From JAVBPE01 sp031549865 (lineage in GTDB: Bacteria > Bacillota_I > Bacilli_A > Acholeplasmatales > Anaeroplasmataceae): DNA of 64,000 nucleotides. The stretch covers positions 21,804 through 85,803 of the forward strand of contig JAVBPE010000016.1 in NCBI GenBank assembly GCA_031549865.1, written 5' to 3'. This document shows, in pieces, positions 1 to 8,468 of this stretch; position 1 is the first letter of the stretch; each line of letters opens with the position of its first letter. The notes beneath the pieces were generated by a model, which saw only the letters and a program-made list of their open reading frames with translations, was not told the DNA's origin and ran no database searches. A program made the position numbers and the translations under genes.

Positions 1-155
1 GCCTCATCTATTATATAATGGGGAATAGGTAAGGTTTTTACAAAAGGATCAGCATGGTATTGTTCACTGACCGAAGCTGCAGAATAATCTGCATATGTAC
101 GGGCATTCGCAATATCTGAGATAAGTTGACCAACAAAAACTGATAACGATACCAT
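1..155 (-). CDS. N-terminal part of a DUF2589-locus protein (partial, runs off the window)
   Basis: An open frame begins with ATG at 155 behind a strong AGGAGG ribosome site and continues past base 1, so only the first 51 residues are visible. It starts MVSLSVFVGQLISDIANART and contains an ADYSAASVSEQY stretch followed by DPFVKTLPIPHY. The short amphipathic N-terminus followed by a P-IP/VP-H motif resembles small partners of DUF2589 proteins as I remember them. The DUF2589 gene lies 35 bases upstream on the same strand, so the two are probably one transcript. Function is unknown. Confidence 0.6.
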   Translation of the reverse strand, partial: MVSLSVFVGQLISDIANARTYADYSAASVSEQYHADPFVKTLPIPHYIIDE

Positions 156-190
156 AAACTACACCTCCTTTAAAATTCTATTTTATTTTT

Positions 191-1075
191 TTAAGCGGCA
201 ACCGGTGCTTGCGATAATTTAGGCACAATAGACTCTTCTAATATATCTAAAATTCTTGATAAGCCAGCTGGCATTTCATCTTGTATTGCATGAACTTTAA
301 TATTAAGTGAAAATTCTTTTTTCACTTCTTCACTACTAGATGTTTTCTTTTGATTAGATACTGATGCATTTATGGAAGTACTAGCGTTAATTCCCCACTT
401 CTTAAAACCTGCGCTGCTGTTTGATCCAAATTTAGAATCAGATTCAGTAGATGAAGACGTTTGACTTATTGAATTAATTTTTACGTTTAATTCAATATCC
501 GTTGAAGCAATGCGAATGAATGGGATAGGTAGCATTGTCAAAATTGGAACTTGCAACATCATATCTTGGTAAACTGCAGGAGACATTTCTTTTGCACCGC
601 GTAAGCACACTTTTAAGACAGCCCCTTCTCCAAGTACTGCTTTATCTTTTGCGATTAATGAAAGAGAGTAATCCTCAAATTCTTTCAATAATATTTCATT
701 TTCTGGCTGAACGTCTGCAGCAATAATTGCTCCTTCACTATTCACTTCAAATGATACTTTTACTTTACCAATTTTATCAATTGTATAATTTTCTTCTATA
801 GCTTCTTTTTTATAGCCTTTACCACCGTTATCTATTTTTATATATAACGATGCACTAACGCCAGGTAAATATGGTCTTACTTCTTTTGGATACTTAAATT
901 CAACATAAATAGGCTTCACTTGATTGCCGTTTTCATCATTGACAAAGCCTACACTTTTAATAAAATTAACACTTGTCATTGATGAATTATTTTGTGCTTT
1001 TACTACCGCATCTAACGCACCACCAATTATTTGGTCAAATGCTAAAGATGATAATTCTTGTCCTGGTTCATACAT
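191..1075 (-). CDS. DUF2589 domain-containing protein
   Basis: The protein has 294 residues. Near the N-terminus it carries LSSLAFDQIIGGALDAVVKA followed by MTSVNFIKSVGF, which I recognise as the DUF2589 signature. A second conserved block, LQVPILTMLPIPFIRIAS, lies about two-thirds along and is followed by a Ser-rich stretch and an SLNIKVHAIQDEMPAGL block. There is no signal peptide or membrane segment. The ATG at 1075 follows GGAG at good spacing. It sits between a phage-scaffold-like gene and a second small gene on the same strand. The biochemical role of DUF2589 is not known to me. Confidence 0.8.
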   Translation of the reverse strand: MYEPGQELSSLAFDQIIGGALDAVVKAQNNSSMTSVNFIKSVGFVNDENGNQVKPIYVEFKYPKEVRPYLPGVSASLYIKIDNGGKGYKKEAIEENYTIDKIGKVKVSFEVNSEGAIIAADVQPENEILLKEFEDYSLSLIAKDKAVLGEGAVLKVCLRGAKEMSPAVYQDMMLQVPILTMLPIPFIRIASTDIELNVKINSISQTSSSTESDSKFGSNSSAGFKKWGINASTSINASVSNQKKTSSSEEVKKEFSLNIKVHAIQDEMPAGLSRILDILEESIVPKLSQAPVAA

Positions 1076-1107
1076 ATTTTTATTCTCCTTTATTCTCTCT
1101 TTTTTGA

Positions 1108-1482
1108 TTATTTTGAAGAATTTCTATATGGTTTTAAAATATAAGTTATTTCACCATCAAATAAATATGGTTCATTTTTTTTGATTGTTTTAATTTGTTC
1201 AAAAAGACCGATTATCTGTCCATTTTCGATAGTGATATCGCTAAGCTTAAGTAATGCCTTAACAGCAACTATATTTTTTGCTCGATGTTTACAAAGTTCG
1301 ATTAATATTAAATAATCTTTTTTTAATTCTTTTACTTTTTCTAATTCATCATTTAGATATTGCTTTTGATTATTAAATTCAGTAATAAGAATTTCATACT
1401 TTTTTACTTTTTCTTTATATTCTTTTAAACTTGTATTTATATAATCAAACCTGTGCTTCGGCACCATTTTTTCTTCTTCCAT
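1108..1482 (-). CDS. Phage GP20-like scaffold/minor structural protein homologue
   Basis: The protein has 124 residues. It begins with MVPKHRFDYINTSLKEYKEK, continues as a coiled coil of Lys/Glu heptads (about residues 15-65), and ends with HRAKNIVAVKALLKLSDI, GQIIGLFEQI and EPYLF. This order (VPKxRFDxxN, coiled coil, AVKALLxL, GxLIGLxEQ, YLF) is the layout of phage minor structural protein GP20, a capsid scaffold family. No capsid, portal or terminase gene is visible nearby. It shares a strand with the DUF2589 gene 33 bases downstream, so it may serve a non-virion structure or be a phage remnant. RBS AAGGAG precedes the ATG at 1482. Confidence 0.65.
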   Translation of the reverse strand: MEEEKMVPKHRFDYINTSLKEYKEKVKKYEILITEFNNQKQYLNDELEKVKELKKDYLILIELCKHRAKNIVAVKALLKLSDITIENGQIIGLFEQIKTIKKNEPYLFDGEITYILKPYRNSSK

Positions 1483-1661
1483 TTTTTCTCCTTATTCACT
1501 TTTTTACGCGGGAGTGTCCACGATTAAGGAATATGTTTTCGTACATATTAAACGAATTTAAATAATATTAGATTGCTTTAATATTTTAATACTTAAGAAT
1601 CATAATAATTATTTATAAGATTATTATATTCTTCAATAAATGATTTGAGGTGCTGCATTTT

Positions 1662-2012
1662 TCATTCTTGATCAATTTGGTTAATTGTTTCTAAAGTGAT
1701 TAAACCATCTATTGCTGCGCAAATAACTGTATCATAAACTATTTCTTCTTTCCATGCAAAATAAGTACGTTTTTCAATATAAAAATCTTCATAAACTTGT
1801 TCCCAAGATTTATTGTTTAATATACATTTCTCTAAAAATTTACTTTTTTCTGGATTTTTTTTATAAAATTTAATTACTTGAGTTATTACTTCGAACATTT
1901 TGGCTTCATGATTCGATTTAATTTCTCTATTTTCTTTAATTAATTCTACATTATTACTATAATTTAGATAACTTTTTTTTATTTTTGAAATTAATTCGCT
2001 TGTAACTATCAT
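1662..2012 (-). CDS. Small HTH protein, resembles phage ArpU/RinA-type regulators
   Basis: The protein has 116 residues and no signal peptide. The C-terminal half has SWEQVYEDFYIEKRTYFAWK, a helix-turn-helix-like arrangement seen in late-transcription regulators and small sigma-like proteins of Gram-positive phages. It stands 180 bases upstream of the GP20-like gene on the same strand, which fits a regulator of that cluster. The family link is by pattern only and could be wrong. The ATG at 2012 follows a GAGGAAGGGG purine tract. Confidence 0.5.
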   Translation of the reverse strand: MIVTSELISKIKKSYLNYSNNVELIKENREIKSNHEAKMFEVITQVIKFYKKNPEKSKFLEKCILNNKSWEQVYEDFYIEKRTYFAWKEEIVYDTVICAAIDGLITLETINQIDQE

Positions 2013-2045
2013 AAAAAACTACCCCTTCCTCATTAATTATTATAT

Positions 2046-2085
2046 AACAAAAAAAGTCCTGCATTGGTGCAGCACTTTTTTTGTT
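2046..2085 (-). terminator. Bidirectional intrinsic terminator
   Basis: An 18-base inverted repeat with one mismatch (arm core AGTCCTGCA, loop TTGG) has A-runs on the left and T-runs on the right. It ends the operon entering from the PNPOx side and insulates the phage-like cluster. Confidence 0.75.
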
Positions 2086-2147
2086 ATTTTGATAGTAATG
2101 AGTCTTTTACAACTCATAATAATGTATTATTTTTTTAAAATAAAAAA

Positions 2148-2621
2148 TTAATTTGCGATTTTATTTTCAAAATCAAAATGATAGAAATTTACTCCATGAT
2201 CAATTCTAAGAATCCCTTTAGTTAAATATATTGCTAAAATGCAACAATTTTGATCATTTTCTTTATTTGCTAAATCATACCAATCTTTAAAAGCATTACG
2301 TAATTTTTCTCTGATATATCTATTAGAAGGTTCTAAAACCCACCCTAAATTTTTCCCTTTTCCACTACTAAAAAAATCTTCAAAATTAACTGATATTGAG
2401 ACTTCAGGATTTTTTTCAATTTCTAATATTTTATTTGACAAAGCATGCGTAGTGATATAAAATACGCCATCCTCATAAAATGCATCAACATCTCTAACTT
2501 TTGGTTTTGGATTACCCTCATCACTCAATTCTAACGAAATAGTAGCTAATGCTACTACATTGTCTTTACCATTTCCAAATTTTTTGTTTAGTAAGTTCAT
2601 TCCTTCTTCATATTTACTCAT
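2148..2621 (-). CDS. Pyridoxamine 5'-phosphate oxidase family protein
   Basis: The protein has 157 residues and is cytosolic. The fold signature of small FMN-binding split-barrel proteins is visible: VALATISLELSDEG with KPKVRDVDAFYEDGVFYITT, then KILEIEKNPEVSISV, and a C-terminal HFDFENKI. These proteins usually bind FMN, F420 or heme; true PdxH activity is unlikely at this size. It is the last gene of an XRE-DUF6273-PNPOx operon, with its ATG 3 bases after the DUF6273 stop. RBS GGAG lies before 2621. Confidence 0.8.
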   Translation of the reverse strand: MSKYEEGMNLLNKKFGNGKDNVVALATISLELSDEGNPKPKVRDVDAFYEDGVFYITTHALSNKILEIEKNPEVSISVNFEDFFSSGKGKNLGWVLEPSNRYIREKLRNAFKDWYDLANKENDQNCCILAIYLTKGILRIDHGVNFYHFDFENKIAN

Positions 2622-2623
2622 TA

Positions 2624-3238
2624 TTATTCTCCTTTTTGATCTATTTTAAGCCATAATGCTGGACGAACACCACCTTTATTATAACCATCAGCTATATTTC
2701 CCTTAAGGATATTATTACCTTGGATACCAATATTTCCATCCCCATGTATATAGATTGCTTTTAAACTTACACGTCCTGGTGTTCTGACCCACCACCAAGC
2801 TGTATGGCCATCTACCATCAAAATTCTTTTATTATTATTATTAACATCTTTTCTTTGAAACCAATAGTTTTGATTTTTGCCTTTATTATATAATTTGTCA
2901 CTACTATCACCAAAATATTTACATGCAACTTCAACTAGATTTAAAATAAATATTTTATCTTCTGTATCCTCTCCACCTTTTGTATTAAACCAAGGGTTAT
3001 CTGGATTTTCATTTATAACGGGAATTATTTTTATTTTGTCACAATCCTTAAATTTGTCATAAAATTCTGTATTAAGATATTTTCTTAAACTACACTTTGC
3101 CCATGTAATATCTTCATATTTATTATGATAAGCACGTTGTTCAATTCTAGTGGTTGTAATAATTAATGCTTTATCATCTTTTATATCAAGAATTAACCAC
3201 TCATAATCACCAAATACTAATTTATCACCAATATTCAT
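2624..3238 (-). CDS. DUF6273-type domain protein
   Basis: The protein has 204 residues. It opens with GDKLVFGDYEWLILDI and has the pattern WAKCSLRKYLN, then TAWWWVRTPG, and finally GGVRPALWLKI. That is the DUF6273 domain, often found at the C-terminus of secreted or surface proteins, here standing alone without a signal peptide. The function is unknown. It is the middle gene of the XRE operon, 10 bases from the regulator stop. Confidence 0.75.
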   Translation of the reverse strand: MNIGDKLVFGDYEWLILDIKDDKALIITTTRIEQRAYHNKYEDITWAKCSLRKYLNTEFYDKFKDCDKIKIIPVINENPDNPWFNTKGGEDTEDKIFILNLVEVACKYFGDSSDKLYNKGKNQNYWFQRKDVNNNNKRILMVDGHTAWWWVRTPGRVSLKAIYIHGDGNIGIQGNNILKGNIADGYNKGGVRPALWLKIDQKGE

Positions 3239-3248
3239 ATCTATTCCT

Positions 3249-3926
3249 TTATTCTATTGCAATACAAATTTTCATATAATCAATACCTTCTTCTTGATAT
3301 TCATTTTCAAAAGCAAAATGATCATATGTATATCTATTAACATTAATATATTGAAAAGCAGATTTAAAAGCATTTGATATTAAATGAAAAGGATTATCCA
3401 TTGGATTCTTAACAATTATAGTTACATAATTTTGTGATTTTCTTTTTTCAACAATTAATGACTTATTACATACTTCAAACCCACTTGGTAATACCAAAGC
3501 TGCTGTATAGCCATGCATATGATATACATTTATTTGTTCTTGTGATAAATATGGAAAATCCCATCCAATTATTTTAGGATTAACAATATTTAGTTTTTTT
3601 GCTATCAACATCATTTTTCTTATTGCATCATCTTCAGGTTCAGGAGAAATTACAGTGTACTTAATATATTCAAATTCTTCTAATTTTTCGATTTTAATTT
3701 CTGAATATGCTTCATTTACAATTTTTATATTACCAAATAGTAATTCATCAGAATTACAATTAAACAAATTGCATATTTCTTTTATCTTATTAAGTTCAGG
3801 ATTTCCTTGATTTAATTCCCATTTAGATATCGTTTGTCTAGATACATTTAAAAGTTTTGCAAGCTCTTCTTGGGTCATATTTTTATGCATCATTCTTAAG
3901 TATTGCAAATTTTGTCCAAAATTCAT
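3249..3926 (-). CDS. XRE-family regulator with GyrI-like effector domain
   Basis: The protein has 225 residues. Residues 1-60 form a Cro/C1 helix-turn-helix (MTQEELAKLLNVSRQTISKW). Residues about 70-225 look like a GyrI/AraC-type small-molecule binding domain (IEKLEEFEYIKYTV at its start and an FAFENEY stretch near its end). It is the first gene of the operon with DUF6273 and PNPOx. A palindrome overlapping its own promoter suggests autoregulation. The effector is unknown. Confidence 0.85.
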   Translation of the reverse strand: MNFGQNLQYLRMMHKNMTQEELAKLLNVSRQTISKWELNQGNPELNKIKEICNLFNCNSDELLFGNIKIVNEAYSEIKIEKLEEFEYIKYTVISPEPEDDAIRKMMLIAKKLNIVNPKIIGWDFPYLSQEQINVYHMHGYTAALVLPSGFEVCNKSLIVEKRKSQNYVTIIVKNPMDNPFHLISNAFKSAFQYINVNRYTYDHFAFENEYQEEGIDYMKICIAIE

Positions 3927-3943
3927 TTATTTCACCTCTATAG

Positions 3944-3977
3944 TCAATATTATACTATTGAACTTGCAACATCTCAA
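3944..3977 (-). promoter_or_regulatory. Promoter and putative operator of the XRE operon
   Basis: On the minus strand TTGAGA (3972-3977) and TATAAT (3949-3954) are separated by 17 bases. A perfect TCAATA-N6-TATTGA inverted repeat (3944-3961) covers the -10 box. This is the expected place for an autorepressor site. The binding protein is inferred. Confidence 0.6.
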
Positions 3978-4139
3978 CCAACCATAAATTGCTTTTTTAG
4001 AAGTTTTCGCACTTATAAGTTGCTAATATAACCTTTTGTTTTCCGCTCTTAATTAAATTTTTTTAAATGTAAAGAAATATTTATAGAATAAATAAAAAAA
4101 CAATTAACTTTCAATAATAGAAAATTAATTTTTTATTTA

Positions 4140-4598
4140 TTATTTATAAATTACTTTAAAATCTTCAAAAACAATTGGTGTATCCTTTGTGAAAGTATAA
4201 CCTAATTCTTTACCTTCTAAAGTTAATAAAGGAAAATGTGTATTTTGCCAAGTAGAAAGTTCACTATCTTCACCTTCTCTTTTACATATTTCATAAGTCA
4301 TCTCCTTAAATGGAATAATTGTAATATTAGTATTTTCAATAATACATTTTGGATTTCCATCAAAATCTGTTATTATACTTAATGTTCCAATCGTTGGCAA
4401 TGGCGTATTTTCAGCATCATACGCAAGCAAACATGATGTTGTAGCAGTTTTAACACCCAATAAAATAAGATTTAATAATTCATCTGCTATCTCTTTAGTT
4501 GGCCCCATATAGTCACAAAAATAATATTTTGTATCTAATGGTCTATTTGTTTTTTTTAAAAAGTTTGTCCAATATTCATTAATAATTTTTTCATTCAT
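4140..4598 (-). CDS. ASCH domain protein
   Basis: The protein has 152 residues starting at the ATG at 4598, which follows AGAGG; a start further upstream would add a hydrophobic tail without a ribosome site. Motifs are LLGVKTATTSCLLAYDAE, PLPTIGTLSIITDFDG, PKCIIENT, EICKREGEDSELSTW and PIVFEDFKVIY, the layout of ASCH proteins (PUA-like RNA-binding fold; some hydrolyse N4-acetylcytidine). A paralogue of the same length lies at 24269. It is monocistronic. Confidence 0.85.
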   Translation of the reverse strand: MNEKIINEYWTNFLKKTNRPLDTKYYFCDYMGPTKEIADELLNLILLGVKTATTSCLLAYDAENTPLPTIGTLSIITDFDGNPKCIIENTNITIIPFKEMTYEICKREGEDSELSTWQNTHFPLLTLEGKELGYTFTKDTPIVFEDFKVIYK

Positions 4599-4775
4599 CT
4601 TTTTTACCTCTTTTAATTTATTATTATTTTTTATTTGAAGCAAAAATATTATAGTGTTGTAAAAGAAATGGGATAAACAATAACAATAATTTTCATATTT
4701 CATATAATACCATAATTTTTTTATAAAAAATATATTTATAGTGAATTTATTATTAATTATTTAATTATCAATATA

Positions 4776-5813
4776 TTATTTGTTCTTAAGAAAATTTATT
4801 TCTTGGTTAAACCACATTTCAATATCTTTTTTAATATTTAAAATTGAATCTTCTAATAATATCTGAAGTCCCCTACATCCTCCATCGCAAAAACCATTTC
4901 TTTTTCTTCCACAACCATATCCTTTTTTAAGTAATTCTTGTAAATATGCTGGAAAATTTTGAACAATATTTATATGTTTATCCATATTTTCTACCTTGAC
5001 ATTTATATGGATTCCATTATTTAATGAGGCATTAAAACCCCATAGTTCCTTTCTTTTATAAGAATATTTAATGAATATCCAAAATCCTTTAATTTCAATC
5101 GAATAATTTAATCCATTATCAATAAAATTTTGATGTAAATGCAATATATAATTTTGCATATCCTGTGATAATGGTCTAATTAAATCATTTAATACACATA
5201 TTATATCAGTTTCAGAATTTTTTAAAACCTTATAATCACATCTCAAAAATATATCCTGATTGTCAAGAGTACCAAACTCCTTTTCAGCTATAGACATACA
5301 TTTTAAACCAATTAGCATTTTTGGGTTACTAGGATAGGATATCTTTATTTCATTTAAATTAGATAAATTTTGAATTTTATTAGTTAAATCAATTCCTTCA
5401 ATTTTTAATCCACAATCAACTAAAAATATTAAACATTCTAAATTTTTTGAAATTGATATTTTTTCATTAAAAAATCTATTTTTAGAGATTATTATTTGAT
5501 CATTGATTATCCCATAATATCCAATATTCATTAAAATTGATTTAATATTATCTAAAAAAGGATAATATACTGATAAGGTAATCCGATTTTCATATTCATG
5601 TACAACTTTTTTATTATTATCATATAATTCGCCCTTAATTATTAAAATATCATAAATAGATTTTAAAAAATCAATATATGCATTAATTCCTTCCTTAATT
5701 TCCAATTCATTTGAAACATCTTTAAATCTTTCTTTCACTTCAAAAATATCCGTCGGTTTTGATGGAATAATACCTTTTATATAACTTGCTAAATCATTAA
5801 GTGTTTTTCTCAT
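4776..5813 (-). CDS. Unrecognised protein with a C-terminal Cys motif, in a MerR operon
   Basis: The protein has 345 residues and no signal peptide or membrane segment. I do not recognise the family. The only strong motif is near the C-terminus: GCGRKRNGFCDGGCRG, four cysteines with C-x8-C-x3-C spacing after a GYGCG, which could bind a metal or a cluster. It lies 27 bases downstream of a MerR-type regulator gene and is probably transcribed with it. RBS AGAGG precedes the ATG. Confidence 0.65.
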   Translation of the reverse strand: MRKTLNDLASYIKGIIPSKPTDIFEVKERFKDVSNELEIKEGINAYIDFLKSIYDILIIKGELYDNNKKVVHEYENRITLSVYYPFLDNIKSILMNIGYYGIINDQIIISKNRFFNEKISISKNLECLIFLVDCGLKIEGIDLTNKIQNLSNLNEIKISYPSNPKMLIGLKCMSIAEKEFGTLDNQDIFLRCDYKVLKNSETDIICVLNDLIRPLSQDMQNYILHLHQNFIDNGLNYSIEIKGFWIFIKYSYKRKELWGFNASLNNGIHINVKVENMDKHINIVQNFPAYLQELLKKGYGCGRKRNGFCDGGCRGLQILLEDSILNIKKDIEMWFNQEINFLKNK

Positions 5814-5840
5814 TTTTTCCTCTTTTATCTAAAAAAAATC

Positions 5841-6812
5841 TTATATCTTATCTTTCAATTTGATTGGTAAATATCTTTGCATTTGCCTATAGCCAAGCCC
5901 TTTTTCTATTTCTTTATCAACATTACCTTCTTCCAAATAAGGCATATTAAACATAAAATTGCGACTTTTATCAAGTTCAAAATTTGTACTCTCAATCCAT
6001 TTACATATCTTTTCTTGAACTTTTAATATACTTTCATTATCTTCATCAATGCTAACTGCCATAGCGTATAGTCCTCCTTTAAAATCAATTATTTTAAAAG
6101 GTTTTACATCATTTTCACTAACCCCATCTTTAAGTGCACATACCCACTCTGCTTTTTCATCTTTAAGCATTAAAAAATCTAAGCAATCAAAAATTATAGT
6201 CTTATATAAATGTGAATATTGCCACAACTGATACATATATCCACCTTTTTTAAACATATCTTCAAAATTTTGTACCCCACTTGTTAGAGCCTTAAATGAA
6301 GGTATTCTAACCACCATTACGTCTGGGATTTTTTTGTCTAATTTTTCGGTTATTTCATTTAGCCTATTTATATTAGATGGCTTACCTATATAATCGATAT
6401 TTATTAATTGTGTTTCAACTTCTTTTGCTTTGTTGTATAATTCCTTAACGTTAGAATTATCTAAAAAATTTATTTGTTTGATTTCATTGATAAAATCTAA
6501 AATAATTTCTTTTAACTCATGTAAAAGTGCAACTTCATCATCTATGCTTTGAACTTTTTGCCCTAAAACATCTAATACAACTTCAGCTCCAGTCGTATTA
6601 AAAATACGTTTTATATCTTTTATACTTATATTTAATTTACGTAAAATAAGTATTTGTTCTAATCTTTTAACCGCATTTTCATCATACATTCTATATTTAT
6701 AATCATCATTTCGAATGCTTAGAATTAATCCCATATCTTCATAATAACGTAGTGTGCGAGCTGTAATATCATACTTATTTGATATATCTTTTATTTTTAT
6801 TAAATTATTCAT
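5841..6812 (-). CDS. MerR-family regulator with GyrI-like C-terminal domain
   Basis: The protein has 323 residues. The N-terminal winged helix is typical (ITARTLRYYEDMGLI at about residues 16-30, then YRMYDENAVKRLEQILILRK). A coiled-coil dimer helix follows (about 85-135). The C-terminal 170 residues resemble a GyrI-like ligand domain (VMVVRIPSFKAL; GGLYAMAVSID). Its promoter has the 19-base spacer of MerR-activated genes, so it probably controls itself and the Cys-motif gene behind it. The ligand is unknown. Confidence 0.85.
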   Translation of the reverse strand: MNNLIKIKDISNKYDITARTLRYYEDMGLILSIRNDDYKYRMYDENAVKRLEQILILRKLNISIKDIKRIFNTTGAEVVLDVLGQKVQSIDDEVALLHELKEIILDFINEIKQINFLDNSNVKELYNKAKEVETQLINIDYIGKPSNINRLNEITEKLDKKIPDVMVVRIPSFKALTSGVQNFEDMFKKGGYMYQLWQYSHLYKTIIFDCLDFLMLKDEKAEWVCALKDGVSENDVKPFKIIDFKGGLYAMAVSIDEDNESILKVQEKICKWIESTNFELDKSRNFMFNMPYLEEGNVDKEIEKGLGYRQMQRYLPIKLKDKI

Positions 6813-6843
6813 TTTATTACCTCTTTCTTATTGTTATAATTTC

Positions 6844-6874
6844 AATATAAAGTATTCCCCAAAGGAAGAGTCAA
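6844..6874 (-). promoter_or_regulatory. MerR-type promoter with 19-base spacer
   Basis: Minus-strand TTGACT (6869-6874) and TATATT (6844-6849) are separated by 19 bases that contain the dyad TTCCTTTGGGGAA. Over-long spacers with a central dyad are the hallmark of MerR-controlled promoters. It lies just upstream of the MerR gene. Confidence 0.75.
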
Positions 6875-7012
6875 GATTAAAATTTAAATATTTTTAATAT
6901 AAAATAATTATATCGTAATTTTACCATAATTAAATAATTTTATTGGAAAATGTATTTAAATTTGTATTCTAAAATGATTCAAATTATAATAAACTTAAAA
7001 TGGTGATAAACT

Positions 7013-7882
7013 ATGAATGAAACTATTATAAACTTAAATCTTGAAACACATCTTTATTTTGCAAGAATAATGAAAGAACATGCAATCTTTTTAGAAGCAG
7101 GATTTACTTCAAAAAATAAAAATTTGGCCTTAGAAGCTGATAATATTAAGAAGGATTTTGAACATTTTTTAAATAAAGTATTAAACATTTGTCAAAATAA
7201 TATTAGTGAAATTGGATTTTTAGCCCAAGATTTCTTAACTAAAGATACTTTAACTTCAGAACAAAAAACTGCCAAGTATAGCGGTATAAATATTGATACT
7301 ACTATTACTTTAAGAGAAACGAAATTAATGGAAAAGAATTTAGGTATGGCTAATGTAGTTAAATATTTAAATGATATTAATAATGAAGCGTTGCTATTAA
7401 TTGAAAAAATAATTAGCTTCAAAGAAAAAATAATATCTTCAGTTAATCGTTGCGAAATATTTACTTTAAATTATCCCTTATTATTAGATCATATTTTACA
7501 TGAGGCAAAATATTACAAAGAAACAACAAAAGGCTTTTTAAATGGTATTTATATTGAAATAAGTAATGTATCAATAACCGAAAAATTTTGGAATAATATT
7601 ATGGCTGAACATGCAATGTTCATTAGGGGTTTATTAGATCCAAGCGAAAAAGAATTAATAAAAATCGCAAACAACTTTGCAATTTCTTATACTGACATCT
7701 TAAATGGTCAAGAACTTAATCCCTATGATTTAACTTTAAAATTTAAAGAATTTAAAAGTAAAGGGACTGAAGGCTTGTTAAATTGTGAGATAAAATCAAT
7801 AATACTACCACTTCTTGCGGATCATGTTTTAAGAGAAGCAAATCATTACTTAAAGATTATGAGATTAATGGACGTAAAATGA
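7013..7882 (+). CDS. DUF2935 family protein (ferritin-like helical bundles)
   Basis: The protein has 289 residues. Two similar helical-bundle halves are visible: LYFARIMKEHAIFLEAGF with LLLDHILHEAKYY, and NNIMAEHAMFIRGLLDPSE with LLADHVLREANHYLKIM. The repeated E-x-x-H/H-x-x-E pairs look like di-metal ligands, as in the DUF2935 family of Bacillota. The function is unknown. It is transcribed divergently from the MerR gene; a TATAAT box sits about 30 bases upstream and GGTGAT precedes the ATG. Confidence 0.85.
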   Translation: MNETIINLNLETHLYFARIMKEHAIFLEAGFTSKNKNLALEADNIKKDFEHFLNKVLNICQNNISEIGFLAQDFLTKDTLTSEQKTAKYSGINIDTTITLRETKLMEKNLGMANVVKYLNDINNEALLLIEKIISFKEKIISSVNRCEIFTLNYPLLLDHILHEAKYYKETTKGFLNGIYIEISNVSITEKFWNNIMAEHAMFIRGLLDPSEKELIKIANNFAISYTDILNGQELNPYDLTLKFKEFKSKGTEGLLNCEIKSIILPLLADHVLREANHYLKIMRLMDVK

Positions 7883-7920
7883 ATAAAAGTGCTAAACCTT
7901 ATTGGATTAGCACTTTTATT
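7882..7920 (+). terminator. Bidirectional intrinsic terminator
   Basis: A 14-base perfect inverted repeat (arm AATAAAAGTGCTAA) lies between the convergent DUF2935 and lipoprotein genes. It is A-rich on one side and T-rich on the other. Confidence 0.8.
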
Positions 7921-7921
7921 A

Positions 7922-8446
7922 CTATAAAGAACTCTTATATTCTTTAATTTGACTACTAAAATAATCTATACACACACTAATGTCTTTAATATTAGAAGAA
8001 TAACTTGAATCTTTAATGCCACTAAATATATAGAAATTAAAAAATGATTTAATTAATGATATATTTTCATATGTCCCTTTATCTATATTAAAACCTGATT
8101 CTTCTAAAAATCTATAGCTTTCTGCTTTATAAAACATGATAGAAATATTATAATTTTTTTCTAATAAAGCATATAATTCATTTAAAAATTCAATACTTAA
8201 CTCTGATAAATGTTTTGAAACATCAATTATAATTAAATTATAATCAAAACATACTTTATCAATATCTTCTTTCGTAAAATTAGAGACGCTTTTTAAACCA
8301 TATGTCGAAGTTGGTTCTTCATTAAAGAAAAATACCGCCCCATTATTAACATTAATATATTCAATATCTTTATCGTTGGTTGTTGTATTACAACTAGTTA
8401 AAACAAATATTATTCCTAAAAGAAATATTAATAATTTTTTTTTCAT
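7922..8446 (-). CDS. Small lipoprotein of unknown function
   Basis: The protein has 174 residues. The N-terminus has a type II signal peptide with lipobox VLTSC (Cys at about residue 19). The remainder has a Rossmann-like alternation (DLIIIDVSKHLSEL, NISIMFYKAESYRFLEESGF) but no motif I can name. It is the third gene after a fused ABC transporter and a secreted protein on the same strand, so it could be an anchored immunity or accessory factor. That role is inference from position only. Confidence 0.7.
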   Translation of the reverse strand: MKKKLLIFLLGIIFVLTSCNTTTNDKDIEYINVNNGAVFFFNEEPTSTYGLKSVSNFTKEDIDKVCFDYNLIIIDVSKHLSELSIEFLNELYALLEKNYNISIMFYKAESYRFLEESGFNIDKGTYENISLIKSFFNFYIFSGIKDSSYSSNIKDISVCIDYFSSQIKEYKSSL

Positions 8447-8468
8447 AAATACATCCTTTCGATATTTT

